A stretch of 64,000 nucleotides of DNA, taken from Phoronis australis. Taxonomy: Eukaryota > Phoronida > Phoronidae. Numbering within the stretch: the first letter of the stretch is position 1; each line of letters opens with the position of its first letter. The notes below the pieces were generated by a model. The model had not been told where the DNA came from, searched no databases, and saw nothing but the letters and a program-made list of their open reading frames with translations. Positions 1 through 10,025 of this stretch are shown here, in pieces. The position numbers were made by a program, and so were the translations under genes. The stretch lies in NCBI GenBank assembly GCA_002633005.1, contig NMRA01000277.1, positions 162,028-226,027 on the forward strand, read 5' to 3'.

Positions 1-84
1 CCCCCCCCCCCCCCCCAAACACTATCACAGTGCCGTGTATGGAGGTAACAGTGGATTACAGTTACCCTGTCCTCTAAAGTCTGA
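1..84. other. Poly-C start and short downstream flank of the LRR-Ig gene
   Basis: The first 16 bases are all C, as at several other places in this window where poly-C sits beside an N, so this is probably a sequencing or assembly edge. The rest is the 3' flank of the minus-strand gene. I see no clear polyadenylation signal in these few bases. Confidence 0.5.
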
Positions 85-2904
85 TCACGTATCCGACGAA
101 AAAGATGGCGCTGGTGGAAACTGCCGAGGTGTACTAGACACTTTCTTCCTGATCGCGTACACCAAAATAACAGCAAGTACCACTAACAAGTTGACGCTGA
201 CTACCCAAGAACATATGACTATAATCATTAAAGTGTTTCCTTTGTCTGTTGGCGTTTCAGTGAGTTTACTAAGTAGTGTTTCAATTCTTTCAGTTTTACC
301 GGCTATATTAAAGGCTTCACATTTGATTTGAGCCTGCAGGAACTGTTTTGTCAGTGGTGTGGACGTTTGACAAGATGTATTGAACTGCAAGAAGTCGTAA
401 CTAGGATGGCAGTCTCTTCGTTTCCCACTGAGAGAGGTTATCCTTATGGTGGGCGCAGGATCACCAAAGGAGGAACACGTAATTGTCACGTGACCAGTGT
501 TGATGGTGAACGTGATAGAGGGCTTTGCCGGCTGTGAGCATGTTAAATTCACGTGTTCAAGATAATCTGAAGTGTCTCGTGTTCTTGGCCGTGTGACGTT
601 ACACGGAATAGAAATTCCAAGATAGGTGTTATCTTTTTTAACACGTCTTAACCATTCCTGAAGGTAGTCCAGCTCACAGTTACAATGAAGTGGGTTGTCA
701 CGGATATCAAATACCACGAAACTACCTTCCTTAAGTTTCCTTGTTAGGGCTGACGGAAGACGCCTTATGCTATTGTTTTGAAAGCTTAAAATATGTAGGT
801 TTGTTAAAGACTTAAACGTGTGAACATTTATGTAGTGTAAGTTGTTGTAATCTAGCAACAACATTTTTAAATTGGGCTTTGAAGTTCCAAACCAATCTTC
901 CATTTGTCTGAGGCGATTGTGCGTCAACGTGACCTCGGCTAAGTTGTGTAATTTCTCGAATGCGTTTTCTTCAACAACGTCAATTGAGTTCCAGTCAAGA
1001 AATAGTTGTGTCACGGATGACAGTGTCGTTTTGAAGATATCTGAAGAGATCCTTTCAATCCTGTTGTTTTGGAGTGAAAGTTTTCGTAAATTGGTCATTC
1101 CTCTGAAACTGTCACCTTCTAGGAATTTTATGTAATTATAAAATAGATATAGTGACTCAATAGTTTTCAGATTTGCAAATAAAGTGTAGGGTATATTTGT
1201 TAATTTGTTGTGGCCAAGATAGATTTCACGTATGTTTGGAAGTGTATGAAAAGTGCCAGATTCAATAAAAAAGATTGTGTTGTAATTTAGCGACAGAGAA
1301 CGTAAGTTTACCAAACCTGAAAAGGTATTTGTAATGAGTACCGAGATCTTGTTGAAAGAGAGAAATAAATTCTCCGTAGCCAAATGCGCTGCAAACGCGC
1401 CATTTTCGATAAATGTCACGTTACTCTTGACAAATGTTATAGACTTTGCTCTCACATTCGAAAGAAGATTCGTAAACAATACGACATCCCCAGGTCCCTT
1501 GTAGGACAGATAAAAATTGTCATTCGCCGTCATGTTTGGAAATATATGACTGGTATTGCTTAAGTCAAACACGCCTATTTCTATAAATCGAAGCCGATGA
1601 ACTGGTGGAGCATTTGTTGGTGTAAGAACATCAAATGACAGACTCCTTAGAGACAGTGGTGCAATAAAGGAGCTGTCAGGATTACTGTAAATGACATTGT
1701 CGGACATGAAGAGCGTATTTAAGGCAGGGGGCAGGAAAAACAGGTGTCGTATTTTGTTACCCTCAAGATAAAGCCTTAACAATGACGTCAATTCTATAAA
1801 AGCATCCTCATCAATGAGCTCGATGGCGTTGTGCGCAAGATTCATTTCGACCAAATTGCAAAGGCTTTTGAACATTGATGTGGTGACCCTGTTAAGTTTG
1901 TTATTAGACAAGTTCAACACTTGAACAGAGGTAACGTGTTGAAAGGCACCGTCCTCGACTTCCTCTATTTCGTTTTGCCTAAAGTTTATCACCCGAACGA
2001 GAGTAAGACTTTGAAAAAATGATTTGTTGATATTGCGAAGACGATTATTAAGTAACAGAAATACTCTTATAGACGTGTTTGATGGCCCACTGGTTATTGC
2101 AGAAATGTTACAGTTGGACATATCTACGGTTAACTTCATTTCGTTTTTAATTCCCCTAAACATATCGATGTGTGCCTCATCTAAATTATTGTGAGCAAGA
2201 TTAATAAATTCTAGAGCATGAGAGCCAATAAATGTTGCCTCTGACATGTTGTGAAGGTTATTGTAGCTCAAACCTATTTCTTTAATCTTTGTTAGTCCCT
2301 TCACTATTCCCGGCAGTGTAGTTTTTAAAAGGTTGTGATCAAGATAAAGAACACGTAATACCTTCAGGTGCTGAAAAGTATTCGGCACGATATAGGATAT
2401 GTTGTTGACAGACAGATCCAACAACTCCAAGCGTTCTAGTCCGGTGAACATTCCAGTATGAATTACGGTCAGTTCGTTATTGCTGATATCCAAATACACC
2501 AAAGACACTAAATGTTTAAATGTGCCATTTGCCACGAAAGTTAAAGCATTCATCTCCAAGTTGAGCATCTGTAAAGACACAAGTCCATTCAACGACATCG
2601 TCAATAAGTTGCGCAGGTGATTGAATGAGAGATCCAAAATCTTCAACGTAGTCAGGCTGGAAAACAAATGTTCTGGAATAATGGCAATTTCATTATGAAA
2701 CAGATACAGTTCTTTCAAATTGTCTGCAAGAAATGCATTCCTCGTCACGTTTGTGAGTTTGCAGTGTGTCAATGTTAGTCTGTCTTCTTTACTATTTCGT
2801 TCCACGTTCTCGCGGCTCAGGGTTCCTCTCACCTGAAGTGAAGAACAACAAAACACTGCCTTTGACAGTATGGCAAGATAGAAAGCGATTTGTATGTTAG
2901 CCAT
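85..2904 (-). CDS. LRR-Ig single-pass membrane protein (receptor-like), 939 aa, single exon
   Basis: The frame is open and uninterrupted for 939 codons. An N-terminal hydrophobic stretch (about residues 5-20) looks like a signal peptide. Then come roughly 25-27 leucine-rich repeats of the 24-residue LxxLxLxxNxL type, with a less regular stretch near residues 430-490. A C-terminal cysteine cap follows (NPLHCNCELDYLQEWL, then two more cysteines). Next is one Ig-like domain (TITCSSFGDPAP paired with IKCEAFNIAG), a transmembrane helix near residues 890-915 (IIVICSWVVSVNLLVVLAVI), then the basic stop-transfer IRKK and a tail of about 20 residues without a signalling motif I recognise. LRR-cap-Ig-TM proteins (LINGO/LRIG/AMIGO-like and amphioxus LRRIG expansions) act as cell-surface adhesion or recognition receptors. 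That role is inferred from architecture, and orthology cannot be assigned. The lack of introns is notable because neighbouring genes are spliced. The start is the first ATG before the signal peptide, and a TATA-like box lies about 85 bp upstream. Confidence 0.9.
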   Translation of the reverse strand: MANIQIAFYLAILSKAVFCCSSLQVRGTLSRENVERNSKEDRLTLTHCKLTNVTRNAFLADNLKELYLFHNEIAIIPEHLFSSLTTLKILDLSFNHLRNLLTMSLNGLVSLQMLNLEMNALTFVANGTFKHLVSLVYLDISNNELTVIHTGMFTGLERLELLDLSVNNISYIVPNTFQHLKVLRVLYLDHNLLKTTLPGIVKGLTKIKEIGLSYNNLHNMSEATFIGSHALEFINLAHNNLDEAHIDMFRGIKNEMKLTVDMSNCNISAITSGPSNTSIRVFLLLNNRLRNINKSFFQSLTLVRVINFRQNEIEEVEDGAFQHVTSVQVLNLSNNKLNRVTTSMFKSLCNLVEMNLAHNAIELIDEDAFIELTSLLRLYLEGNKIRHLFFLPPALNTLFMSDNVIYSNPDSSFIAPLSLRSLSFDVLTPTNAPPVHRLRFIEIGVFDLSNTSHIFPNMTANDNFYLSYKGPGDVVLFTNLLSNVRAKSITFVKSNVTFIENGAFAAHLATENLFLSFNKISVLITNTFSGLVNLRSLSLNYNTIFFIESGTFHTLPNIREIYLGHNKLTNIPYTLFANLKTIESLYLFYNYIKFLEGDSFRGMTNLRKLSLQNNRIERISSDIFKTTLSSVTQLFLDWNSIDVVEENAFEKLHNLAEVTLTHNRLRQMEDWFGTSKPNLKMLLLDYNNLHYINVHTFKSLTNLHILSFQNNSIRRLPSALTRKLKEGSFVVFDIRDNPLHCNCELDYLQEWLRRVKKDNTYLGISIPCNVTRPRTRDTSDYLEHVNLTCSQPAKPSITFTINTGHVTITCSSFGDPAPTIRITSLSGKRRDCHPSYDFLQFNTSCQTSTPLTKQFLQAQIKCEAFNIAGKTERIETLLSKLTETPTDKGNTLMIIVICSWVVSVNLLVVLAVILVYAIRKKVSSTPRQFPPAPSFSSDT

Positions 2905-2988
2905 TCATAAATCAAGTAACACACGCTGCGCCTAGATCAGCAAGCAAAAGTTGAAGAATGCGTCTTTGTATTGAATCTGTGAACTTTT

Positions 2989-2996
2989 CTTATATA
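2989..2996 (-). promoter_or_regulatory. Candidate TATA box of the LRR-Ig gene
   Basis: The minus strand reads TATATAAG about 85 bp upstream of the ATG at 2904. If it is used, transcription would begin near 2962 and give a 5' leader of about 60 bases. This is inferred from the motif and its position only. Confidence 0.35.
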
Positions 2997-3652
2997 CATG
3001 TGCGTGACGTAGCAGGAACACAGAGTGAAATCTGTTGTTTGCAGCTTTCCGTACTTCTGCTGTAAGATCCGCCATATATCTGACATTTGTTTGAAAAATT
3101 GTCACGAACGTTTGTGAAAAACTTCTTGAAATCTTATGCAAACTAAATCCCATATGCCAGCCATACATGTCTGATTTTTGCAACGAAACGCGCCGGAAGT
3201 AACTTGACAAGTTGTTTTTGATCGGCCCGAACACTGCAACAATTCAACACAAGTGACAAGAATCGACGCTTTTGGCCCAATGAAAAGGTTAATTGGATAA
3301 ATCTTTTCGTGTGGTTGAATTCGCAGTCGTTTACCAGGACATTTAGTTTGAAGTTTGTGGTTTTGTAGGAATTTTGGCTCGACTTAAATGTAGTATTTTT
3401 TCATCTATCACTACGTCTACAATACAAAGCAAACCAATATTGTCAAAATTCGGCAAGAGCGAAATTTTGCCATTTTTCATGATTTTCACAAGCTCATCTC
3501 TATTAGCATGCAAGGTGGTGGAAAATGAAAAATATGTCAGCGATATATTTAAACTTCCTTCTTTCCATTGCAAGAAAGGGGGCATTAATGAACATTTTCA
3601 AAAATCGAAGTAATGCGAGCATTTCACACATTCTTCACTCACTTGTAAATTC
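2997..3652. other. Intergenic DNA between the LRR-Ig gene and the repeat array
   Basis: Short open frames on both strands (for example 2932-3234 minus and 3343-3585 minus) have no recognisable domain or signal. This stretch probably includes the promoter region of the LRR-Ig gene. I see no other feature. Confidence 0.4.
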
Positions 3653-3659
3653 TTGAGAC

Positions 3660-4083
3660 TTATAGTTACTCTGCGCGTTCAAGCGCAGAGTACTGTTGTT
3701 CCTGGGTTTTCTTCAATTTTATTCTTCTTATTACTCTGCGCGTGCAAGCGCAGAGTTGTACTGTTCTACGTATTTTATCTTCTTATTACTCTGCGCGTTC
3801 AAGCGCAGAGTTTTACTGTTCTACGTACTTTATCTTCCTATTCTTATTATTATTACTCTGCGCGTGTAAGCGCAGAGTACTGTTGTTCCTGGGTTTTCTT
3901 CAATTTTATTACTCTGCGCGTGCAAGCGCAGAGTACTGTTGTTCCTGGGTTTTCTTCAATTTTATTCTTATTCTTATTCTTATTACTCTGCGCGTGTAAG
4001 CGCAGAGTACTGTTGTTCCTGGGTTTTCTTCAATTTTATTCTTATTCTTCTTATTCTTATTCTTATTCTTCTTATTCTTCTTC
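3660..4083 (+). repeat. Array of six 24-nt hairpins in a TTCTTATT-rich tract
   Basis: Six copies of a stem-loop lie at 3668-3691, 3733-3756, 3788-3811, 3855-3878, 3911-3934 and 3985-4008, 55 to 74 bp apart. Each has 9-bp arms ACTCTGCGC and GCGCAGAGT around a six-base loop such as GTGTAA. The DNA between them is itself repeated (TACTGTTGTTCCTGGGTTTTC followed by TTCTTATTC runs). Two more copies occur at 5323-5346 and 5397-5420, just before the second large unit. The outer 12 bases of each hairpin are the inverse of a motif near the 3' end of each large unit, so the hairpins look like repeated unit ends. Confidence 0.85.
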
Positions 4084-5288
4084 CGACCAACTTTGAGGCT
4101 TAATAACTCCAAATTGGGTGCAGATACGGTCTTTAAATTCAGCATATGACTTTTGACGGTATATAAATTTTGATTGGTTATACAATCATGTTCCATATTG
4201 CACCGGAAGAGGTCGTTTGGTGCAAAGGTCATATAATTTTCAAAATGCTACTCCTCCTTCAGTTTTAAAGCTAACTTTTTCAAATTCGGTGCACAGGTAT
4301 AAGTCAACATGACATTTTAAAAAATTACTTTTCTAAGTAATCGGGTCATCCAATCAGGTGAAATAGGTCAAAGGTCATTAGGTGCAAACTTAAATTTTAA
4401 GATAGACACTTCAAATTGACAGGTCTGATTGCCACACGTAAATCAAATTGGAATCCAAAGTTTCAGGTCATTTAGTGCAAACATGGGGTCATTAGGTGCA
4501 TTTTTCTTCTGAAAATTTGACCTTTTCAATCAGCAAGTATTCTGATGTGTCAACCGTTAGACAACTGTGACTCTCAGCGTTAAACACATTTTCCATGGGC
4601 TTTGCAATAATTCTCCTAAAAATGCTTAAAATGCACCGGATCAGGTCAATTAGTGCAAAGGTCATGTAACGTTCAAAATGTTATATCTCTTACGTTTTTC
4701 AAGGAATTCTTTTCAATTTCAGCACACTGGCATAAGTCAACATGCCAGTTGAATACCCTACTTTACTTCGCAATAGGCCTAACCAATCAGAAAAAATAGG
4801 TCAAAGGTCATTGAGTGCAAACTAAAATTTTGAGCTAGAGACTTCAGAATTACGTATCTGTTTACTAAGTGCGATTGAGTTTGAATTCTCAATTTTCAGG
4901 TCATTTGGTGCGCCCATGGGGTCATTAGGTGCATTTATCATCTGAAAGTGACCACTTCATTCATTTTGTATTCTGAAGTGCTTAAAGTAAAACATCTGTG
5001 ATTATTAGCATTAACCACACTTTTAATCGAGTTAACAATTACTCCCTCATCCTGTTTACTAAATGTGATTGAGTTTGAATTCTAAATTTTTGGGTCATTT
5101 GGTGCACCCATGGGGTCATTAGGTGCATTTTTCTACTGAAAGTTTGACCAATTCATTCATGTTGTATTCTTAAGTAATTTTAAAGAATTCCTTTTCGTAT
5201 TGGTAAACGGGTTGCTGTCAGTAACTTCCCATAACAATTCCTTTAAAAGCACGCGCAGAGTCCATTATTGTCACGCCGTGACAATAAT
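4084..5288 (+). repeat. Satellite unit 1
   Basis: The unit begins at CGACCAACTTTGAGGC and ends at the CGTGACAATAAT palindrome. It holds two diverged half-units 433 bp apart (same landmark at 4365 and 4798), each rich in GGTCATTAGGTGCA-like phrases, and then a shorter third piece. The end carries CACGCGCAGAGT (5250-5261), inverse of the hairpin arm, and a 25-bp palindrome at 5264-5288. Confidence 0.85.
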
Positions 5289-5480
5289 CTTTCTAATTCT
5301 TATTCTTATTCTTATTCTTATTACTCTGCGCGTGTAAGCGCAGAGTACTGTTGTTCCTGGGTTTTCTTCAATCTTATTCTTATTATTATTCTTATTACTC
5401 TGCGCGTGTAAGCGCAGAGTACTGTTGTTCCTGGGTTTTCTTCAATTTTATTCTTCTTCTTCTTCTTCTTATTCTTCTTC

Positions 5481-6636
5481 CGACCAACTTTGAGGCTTAA
5501 TAACTCCAAATTGGGTGCAGGTACGGTCTTTAAATTCAGCATATGACTTTTGACAGTATATAAATTTTGATTGGTTATATAATCATATTCCATATTGCAC
5601 CGGAAGAGGTCGTTTGGTGCAAAGGTCATATAATTTTCAAAATGCTACTCCTCCTTCAGTTTTAAAGCTATCTTTTTCAAATTCGGTGCACAGGTATAAG
5701 TCAACATGACAATTTAAAAAATTACTTTTCTAAGTAATCGGGTCATCCAATCAGGTGAAATAGGTCAAAGGTCATTAGGTGCAAACTAAAATTTTGAGCT
5801 AGACACTTCAAATTGACAGGTCTGATTGCCACAGGTAAATCAAATCGGAATCCAAAGTTTCAGGTCATTTAGTGCAAACATGGGGTCATTAGGTGCATTT
5901 TTCTTCTGAAAATTTGACCTTTTCAATCAGCAAGTATTCTGATGTGTCAACCGTTAGACAACTGTGATTCTCAGCGTTAAACACATTTTCCATGGGCTTT
6001 GCAATAATTCTCCTAAAGATGCTTAAAATGCACCGGATAAGGTCAATTAGTGCAAAGGTCATGTAACGTTCAAAATGTTATATCTCTTACGTTTTTCAAG
6101 GAATTCTTTTCAATTTCAGCACACTGGTGTAAGTCAACATGCCAATTGAATACCCTACTTTACTTTGCAATAGGCCTAACCAATCAGAAAAAATAGGTCA
6201 AAGGTCATTGAGTGCAAACTAAAATTTTGAGCTAGAGACTTCAGAATTACGTATCTGTTTACTAAGTGCGATTGAGTTTGAATTCTAAATTTTCAGGTCA
6301 TTTGGTGCACCCATGGGGTCATTAGGTGCATTTTTCTTCTGAAAGTTTGACCACTTCATTCATCTTGTATTCTGAAGTGCTTAAAGTAAAATATCTGTGA
6401 TTATTAGCATTAACCACACTTTCAATCGAGTTAACAATTACTCCCTCATCAGGGCTCATAATGCACCGGAAGAGGTCAATTAGTGGAAAGGCCATCAAAA
6501 AATGCATATGTAATTTCTCCTACAATTTTAAAGAATTCCTTTTCATATTGGTAAACGGGTTGCTGTCAGTAACTTCCCATAATAATTCCAGTAATACGCA
6601 CGCGCAGAGTCCGTTATTGTCACGCCGTGACAATAA
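5481..6636 (+). repeat. Satellite unit 2
   Basis: Same organisation as the first unit: half-units 433 bp apart (landmarks 5762 and 6195), a truncated third piece beginning AATGCACCGGAAGAGG near 6459, and the terminal palindrome at 6614-6636. Two hairpin copies precede it (5323-5420). Confidence 0.85.
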
Positions 6637-6684
6637 TCTTTCTAGTTCTTCTTATTCTTCTTATTCTTCTTCTTATTCTTCTTC

Positions 6685-8124
6685 CGACCAACTTTGAGGC
6701 TTAATAACTCCAAATTGGGTGCAGGTACAGTCTTTAAATTCAGCATATGACTTATGACAGTATATTGATTGGTTATATAGTCATATCCCATATTGCACCG
6801 GAAGAGGTCGTTTGGTGCAAAGGCCATATAATTTTCAAAATGTTACTCTTCCTTCAGTTTTTAAGATATCTTTTTCAAATTCGGTGCACAGGTATAAGTC
6901 AACATGACAATATAAAAAAGTACTTTTCTAAGAAATCGGGTCATCCAATCAGGTGAAATAGGTCAAAGGTCATTAGGTGCAAACTAAAATTTTGAGCTAG
7001 ACACTTCAAATTGACAGGTCTGATTGCCACAGGTAAATCAAATCGGAATCCAAAGTTTCAGGTCATTTAGTGCAAACATGGGGTCATTAGGTGCATTTTT
7101 CTTCTGAAAATTTGACCTTTTCAATCAGCAAGTATTCAGTTTTTAAGATATCTTTTTCAAATTCGGTGCACAGGTATAAGTCAACATGACAATTTAAAAA
7201 AGTACTTTTCTAAGAAATCGGGTCATCCAATCAAGTGAAATAGGTCAAAGGTCATTAGGTGCAAACTAAAATTTTGAGCTAGACACTTCAAATTGACAGG
7301 TCTGATTGCCAAAGGTAAATTAAATCGGAATCCAAAGTTGCAGGTCATTTAGTGCAAACATGGGGTCATTAGGTGCATTTTTCTTCTGAAAATTTGAAAA
7401 TTTGACCTTTTCAATCAGCAAGTTTATGTGTCAACCGTTAGACAACTGTGATTCTCAGCGTTAAACACATTTTCCATGGGCTTTGCAATAATTCTCCTAA
7501 AGATGCTTAAAATGCACCGGATAAGGTCAATTAGTGCAAAGGTCATCTAACGTTCAAAATGTTATATCTTATGTTTTTCAAGGAATTCTTTTCAATTTCA
7601 GCACACTGACTAGTGTAAGTCAACATGCCAATTGAACAACCTACTTATCTACCCAATAAGCCTAACCAGTCAGAAAAAATAGGTCAAAGGTCATTGGGTG
7701 CAAAATTAAAATTTTGAGCTAATGACTTCAAAATTACATATCTGTTTACTAAATGCGATTGAGTTTGAATTTTCAATTTTTGGGTCATTTGGTTTACCCA
7801 TGGGGTCATTAGGTGCATTTTTCTTCTGACAGTTTGACCAATTCATTCATGTTGTATTCTTAAGTGCTTAAAGTAAAACATCTGTGATTCTTAGCATTAA
7901 CCACACTTTAAATTGGTTTTACAATTATTCCCTCATCGGGGTTCATAATGCACTGGAAGAGGTCAGTTAGTGGAAAGGTCATCAAAACATTAACATGTAA
8001 TTTCTCCTACAATTTTAAAGAATTCCTTTTCATATTGGTAACCGGGTTGCTGTCAGTAACTTCCCATAACAATTCCTTTAATACGCACGCGCAGAGTCCA
8101 TTATTGGCACGCCGTGACAATAAT
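6685..8124 (+). repeat. Satellite unit 3, with an internal 282-bp duplication
   Basis: The first half-unit is partly duplicated: the stretch starting CAGTTTTTAAGATATC at 6855 starts again at 7137. The unit therefore carries three landmark motifs (6960, 7242, 7681). The terminal palindrome (8100-8124) has one mismatch. Confidence 0.85.
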
Positions 8125-8165
8125 CTTTCTAGTTCTTATTATTCTTCTTCTTATTATTCTTCTTC

Positions 8166-8878
8166 CGACCAACTTTGAGGCTTAATAACTCCAAATTCGG
8201 CGCAGGTACGGTCTTTAAATTTAGCATATGACTTTTGACAGTATATAAATTTTGATTGGTTACATAATCATATTCCATATTGCACCGGAAGAGGTCGTTT
8301 GGTGCAAAGGTCATATAATTTTAAAAATGCTACTCCTTCAGTTTTAAAGCTATCTTTTTTAAATTCAGTGCACAGGTATATGTCAACATGACAATTTAAA
8401 AAAGTACTTTTCTAAGTAATCGGGTCATCCAATCAGGTGAAATAGGTCAAAGGTCATTAGGTGCAAACTAAAATTTTGAGTTAGATACTTCAAATTGACA
8501 GGTCTGATTGCCATAGGTAAATCAAATCGGAATCCAAAGTTTCAGGTCATTTAGTGCAAACATGGGGTCATTAGATGCATTTTTCTTCTGAATGTTTGAC
8601 CAATTCATTCATGTTGTATTCTGAAGTGCTTAAAGTAAAACATCTGTGATTCTTATCACACTTTAAATCGAGTTAACAATTATTCCCTCGTCGGGGTTCA
8701 TAATGCACCGGAAGAGATCAATTAGTGGAAAGGTCATCAAAATACTAACATGTAATTTCTCTTACATTTTTTAAGAATTCCTTTCATATTGGTAAAGGGG
8801 TTGCTGTCAGTAACTTCCCAAAACAATTATAGTAATACGCACGCGCAGAGTTCATTATTGTCACGCCGTGACAATAAT
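8166..8878 (+). repeat. Satellite unit 4, deleted version
   Basis: Only the first half-unit is present (landmark 8444). The second is missing and the sequence jumps from the first half-unit into the 3' part near 8590. The terminal palindrome at 8854-8878 is intact. Confidence 0.85.
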
Positions 8879-8901
8879 CTTTCTAGTTCTTATTCTTCTT
8901 C

Positions 8902-10020
8902 CGACCAACTTTGACACTTAATAACTCCAAAATGTTTGCAGGTATGTTCCTCAAATTTAAAATATGATGTTAGGCGGTATATAAATTTTGATTCATTATA
9001 TAGTCATATTCCATAATGCACCAGAGGAGGTCATTTGGTGTAAAGGTCAAGTAATTTTCAAAATGCTACTCCTTCTCTATTTTAAAAGCTATTCTTTTCA
9101 AATTCGGTACACAGGTATAAGTCAATAAGGCAATTTAAAAAATTACTTTTCTAAATAACCGGGTCATCCAATCAGGTGAAACCGGTCAAAGGTTATTAGT
9201 TGCAAACTAAAATTTTGAGCTAGACACTTCAAATTGACAGGTCTGATTACCACAGGTAAATCAAATCGGAATACAAAGTTTCAGGTCATTTAGTGCAAAT
9301 ATGGGGTCATTAGGTGCATTTTTCTTCTGAAAATTTGACCTTTTTCATCAGCAAGTATTCTGATGTGTCAACCGTTAGACATCTGTGAATCTCAGAGTTA
9401 AACACAATATCCATGGGCTTTCCAATAATTCTCCTAAAGACGCTTATAATGCACCGGATAGGGTCTATTAGTGCAAAGGTCATGTAACGTTCAAAATGTT
9501 ATATCTCTCACGTTTTTCAAGGAATTCTTTTCAATTTCAGCACACTGGTGTAAGTCAACATGCCAATTGAATACCCTACTTTACTTCGCAATAGGCCTAC
9601 CCAATCAGAAAAAATAGGTCAAAGGCCATTGTTTGCAAACTAAAATTTTGAGCTAGAGACTTCAATTTTCAGGTCATTTGGTTTACCCATGGGGCCATTA
9701 GGTGCATTTTTCTTCTGAAAGTTTGACCACTTCAATCATCTTGTATTCTGAAGTGCTTAAAGTAAAACATCTGTGATTATTAGCATTAACCACATTTTTA
9801 ATCGAGTTAACAATTACTCCCTCATCGGGGCTCATAATGCACCGGATGAGGTCAATTAGTGGAAAGGTCATCAAAAAAATAATATGTAATTTCTCCTACA
9901 ATTTTAAAGAATTCCTTTTCATATTGGTAAACGGGTTGCTGTCAGTAACTTCCCATAATAATTCCAGTAGTACGAGCGCGCAGAGTCCGTTATTTTCACG
10001 CCGTGACAATAATCTTTCTA
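8902..10020 (+). repeat. Satellite unit 5, most diverged copy
   Basis: Both half-units are present (9183 and 9616, 433 bp apart) but carry more substitutions than in the other units, and both DR1-like motifs are damaged. The terminal palindrome near 9990-10013 has a mismatch. The array stops at TCTTTCTAGTT. Confidence 0.8.
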
Positions 10021-10025
10021 GTTAA

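Larger units (their letters stand above)
4365..9628 (+). promoter_or_regulatory. Eight exact DR1-like motifs (AGGTCA-A-AGGTCA) spread by the satellite
   Basis: Exact 13-bp copies lie at 4365-4377, 4798-4810, 5762-5774, 6195-6207, 6960-6972, 7242-7254, 7681-7693 and 8444-8456. Damaged copies lie at 9183-9195 (CGGTCA-A-AGGTTA) and 9616-9628 (AGGTCA-A-AGGCCA). Two AGGTCA half-sites spaced by one base form the consensus DR1 site bound by RXR heterodimers, HNF4 and COUP-TF nuclear receptors. The sequence match is direct. Binding is inference, because repeat copies share motifs by descent. Confidence 0.5.

Noticed and set aside
2932-3234. 100-codon minus-strand frame upstream of the LRR-Ig gene
   Set aside because: No domain. 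It overlaps the likely promoter and 5' leader of the receptor gene.
3653-4232. Open frames of 85-147 codons on both strands over the hairpin array
   Set aside because: They arise from tandem repeats without stops. Composition is repetitive and the frames differ between copies.
3668-5420. Regularly spaced 24-nt palindromic repeats resembling a CRISPR array
   Set aside because: The spacers are themselves repeats (TTCTTATTC tracts), spacing varies, and the context is eukaryotic with introns, LTR elements and SINEs.
6461-10025. Several 60-80 codon frames in the satellite units
   Set aside because: The same stretch is open in each unit because the DNA is repeated. Start and length vary and there are no coding signs.
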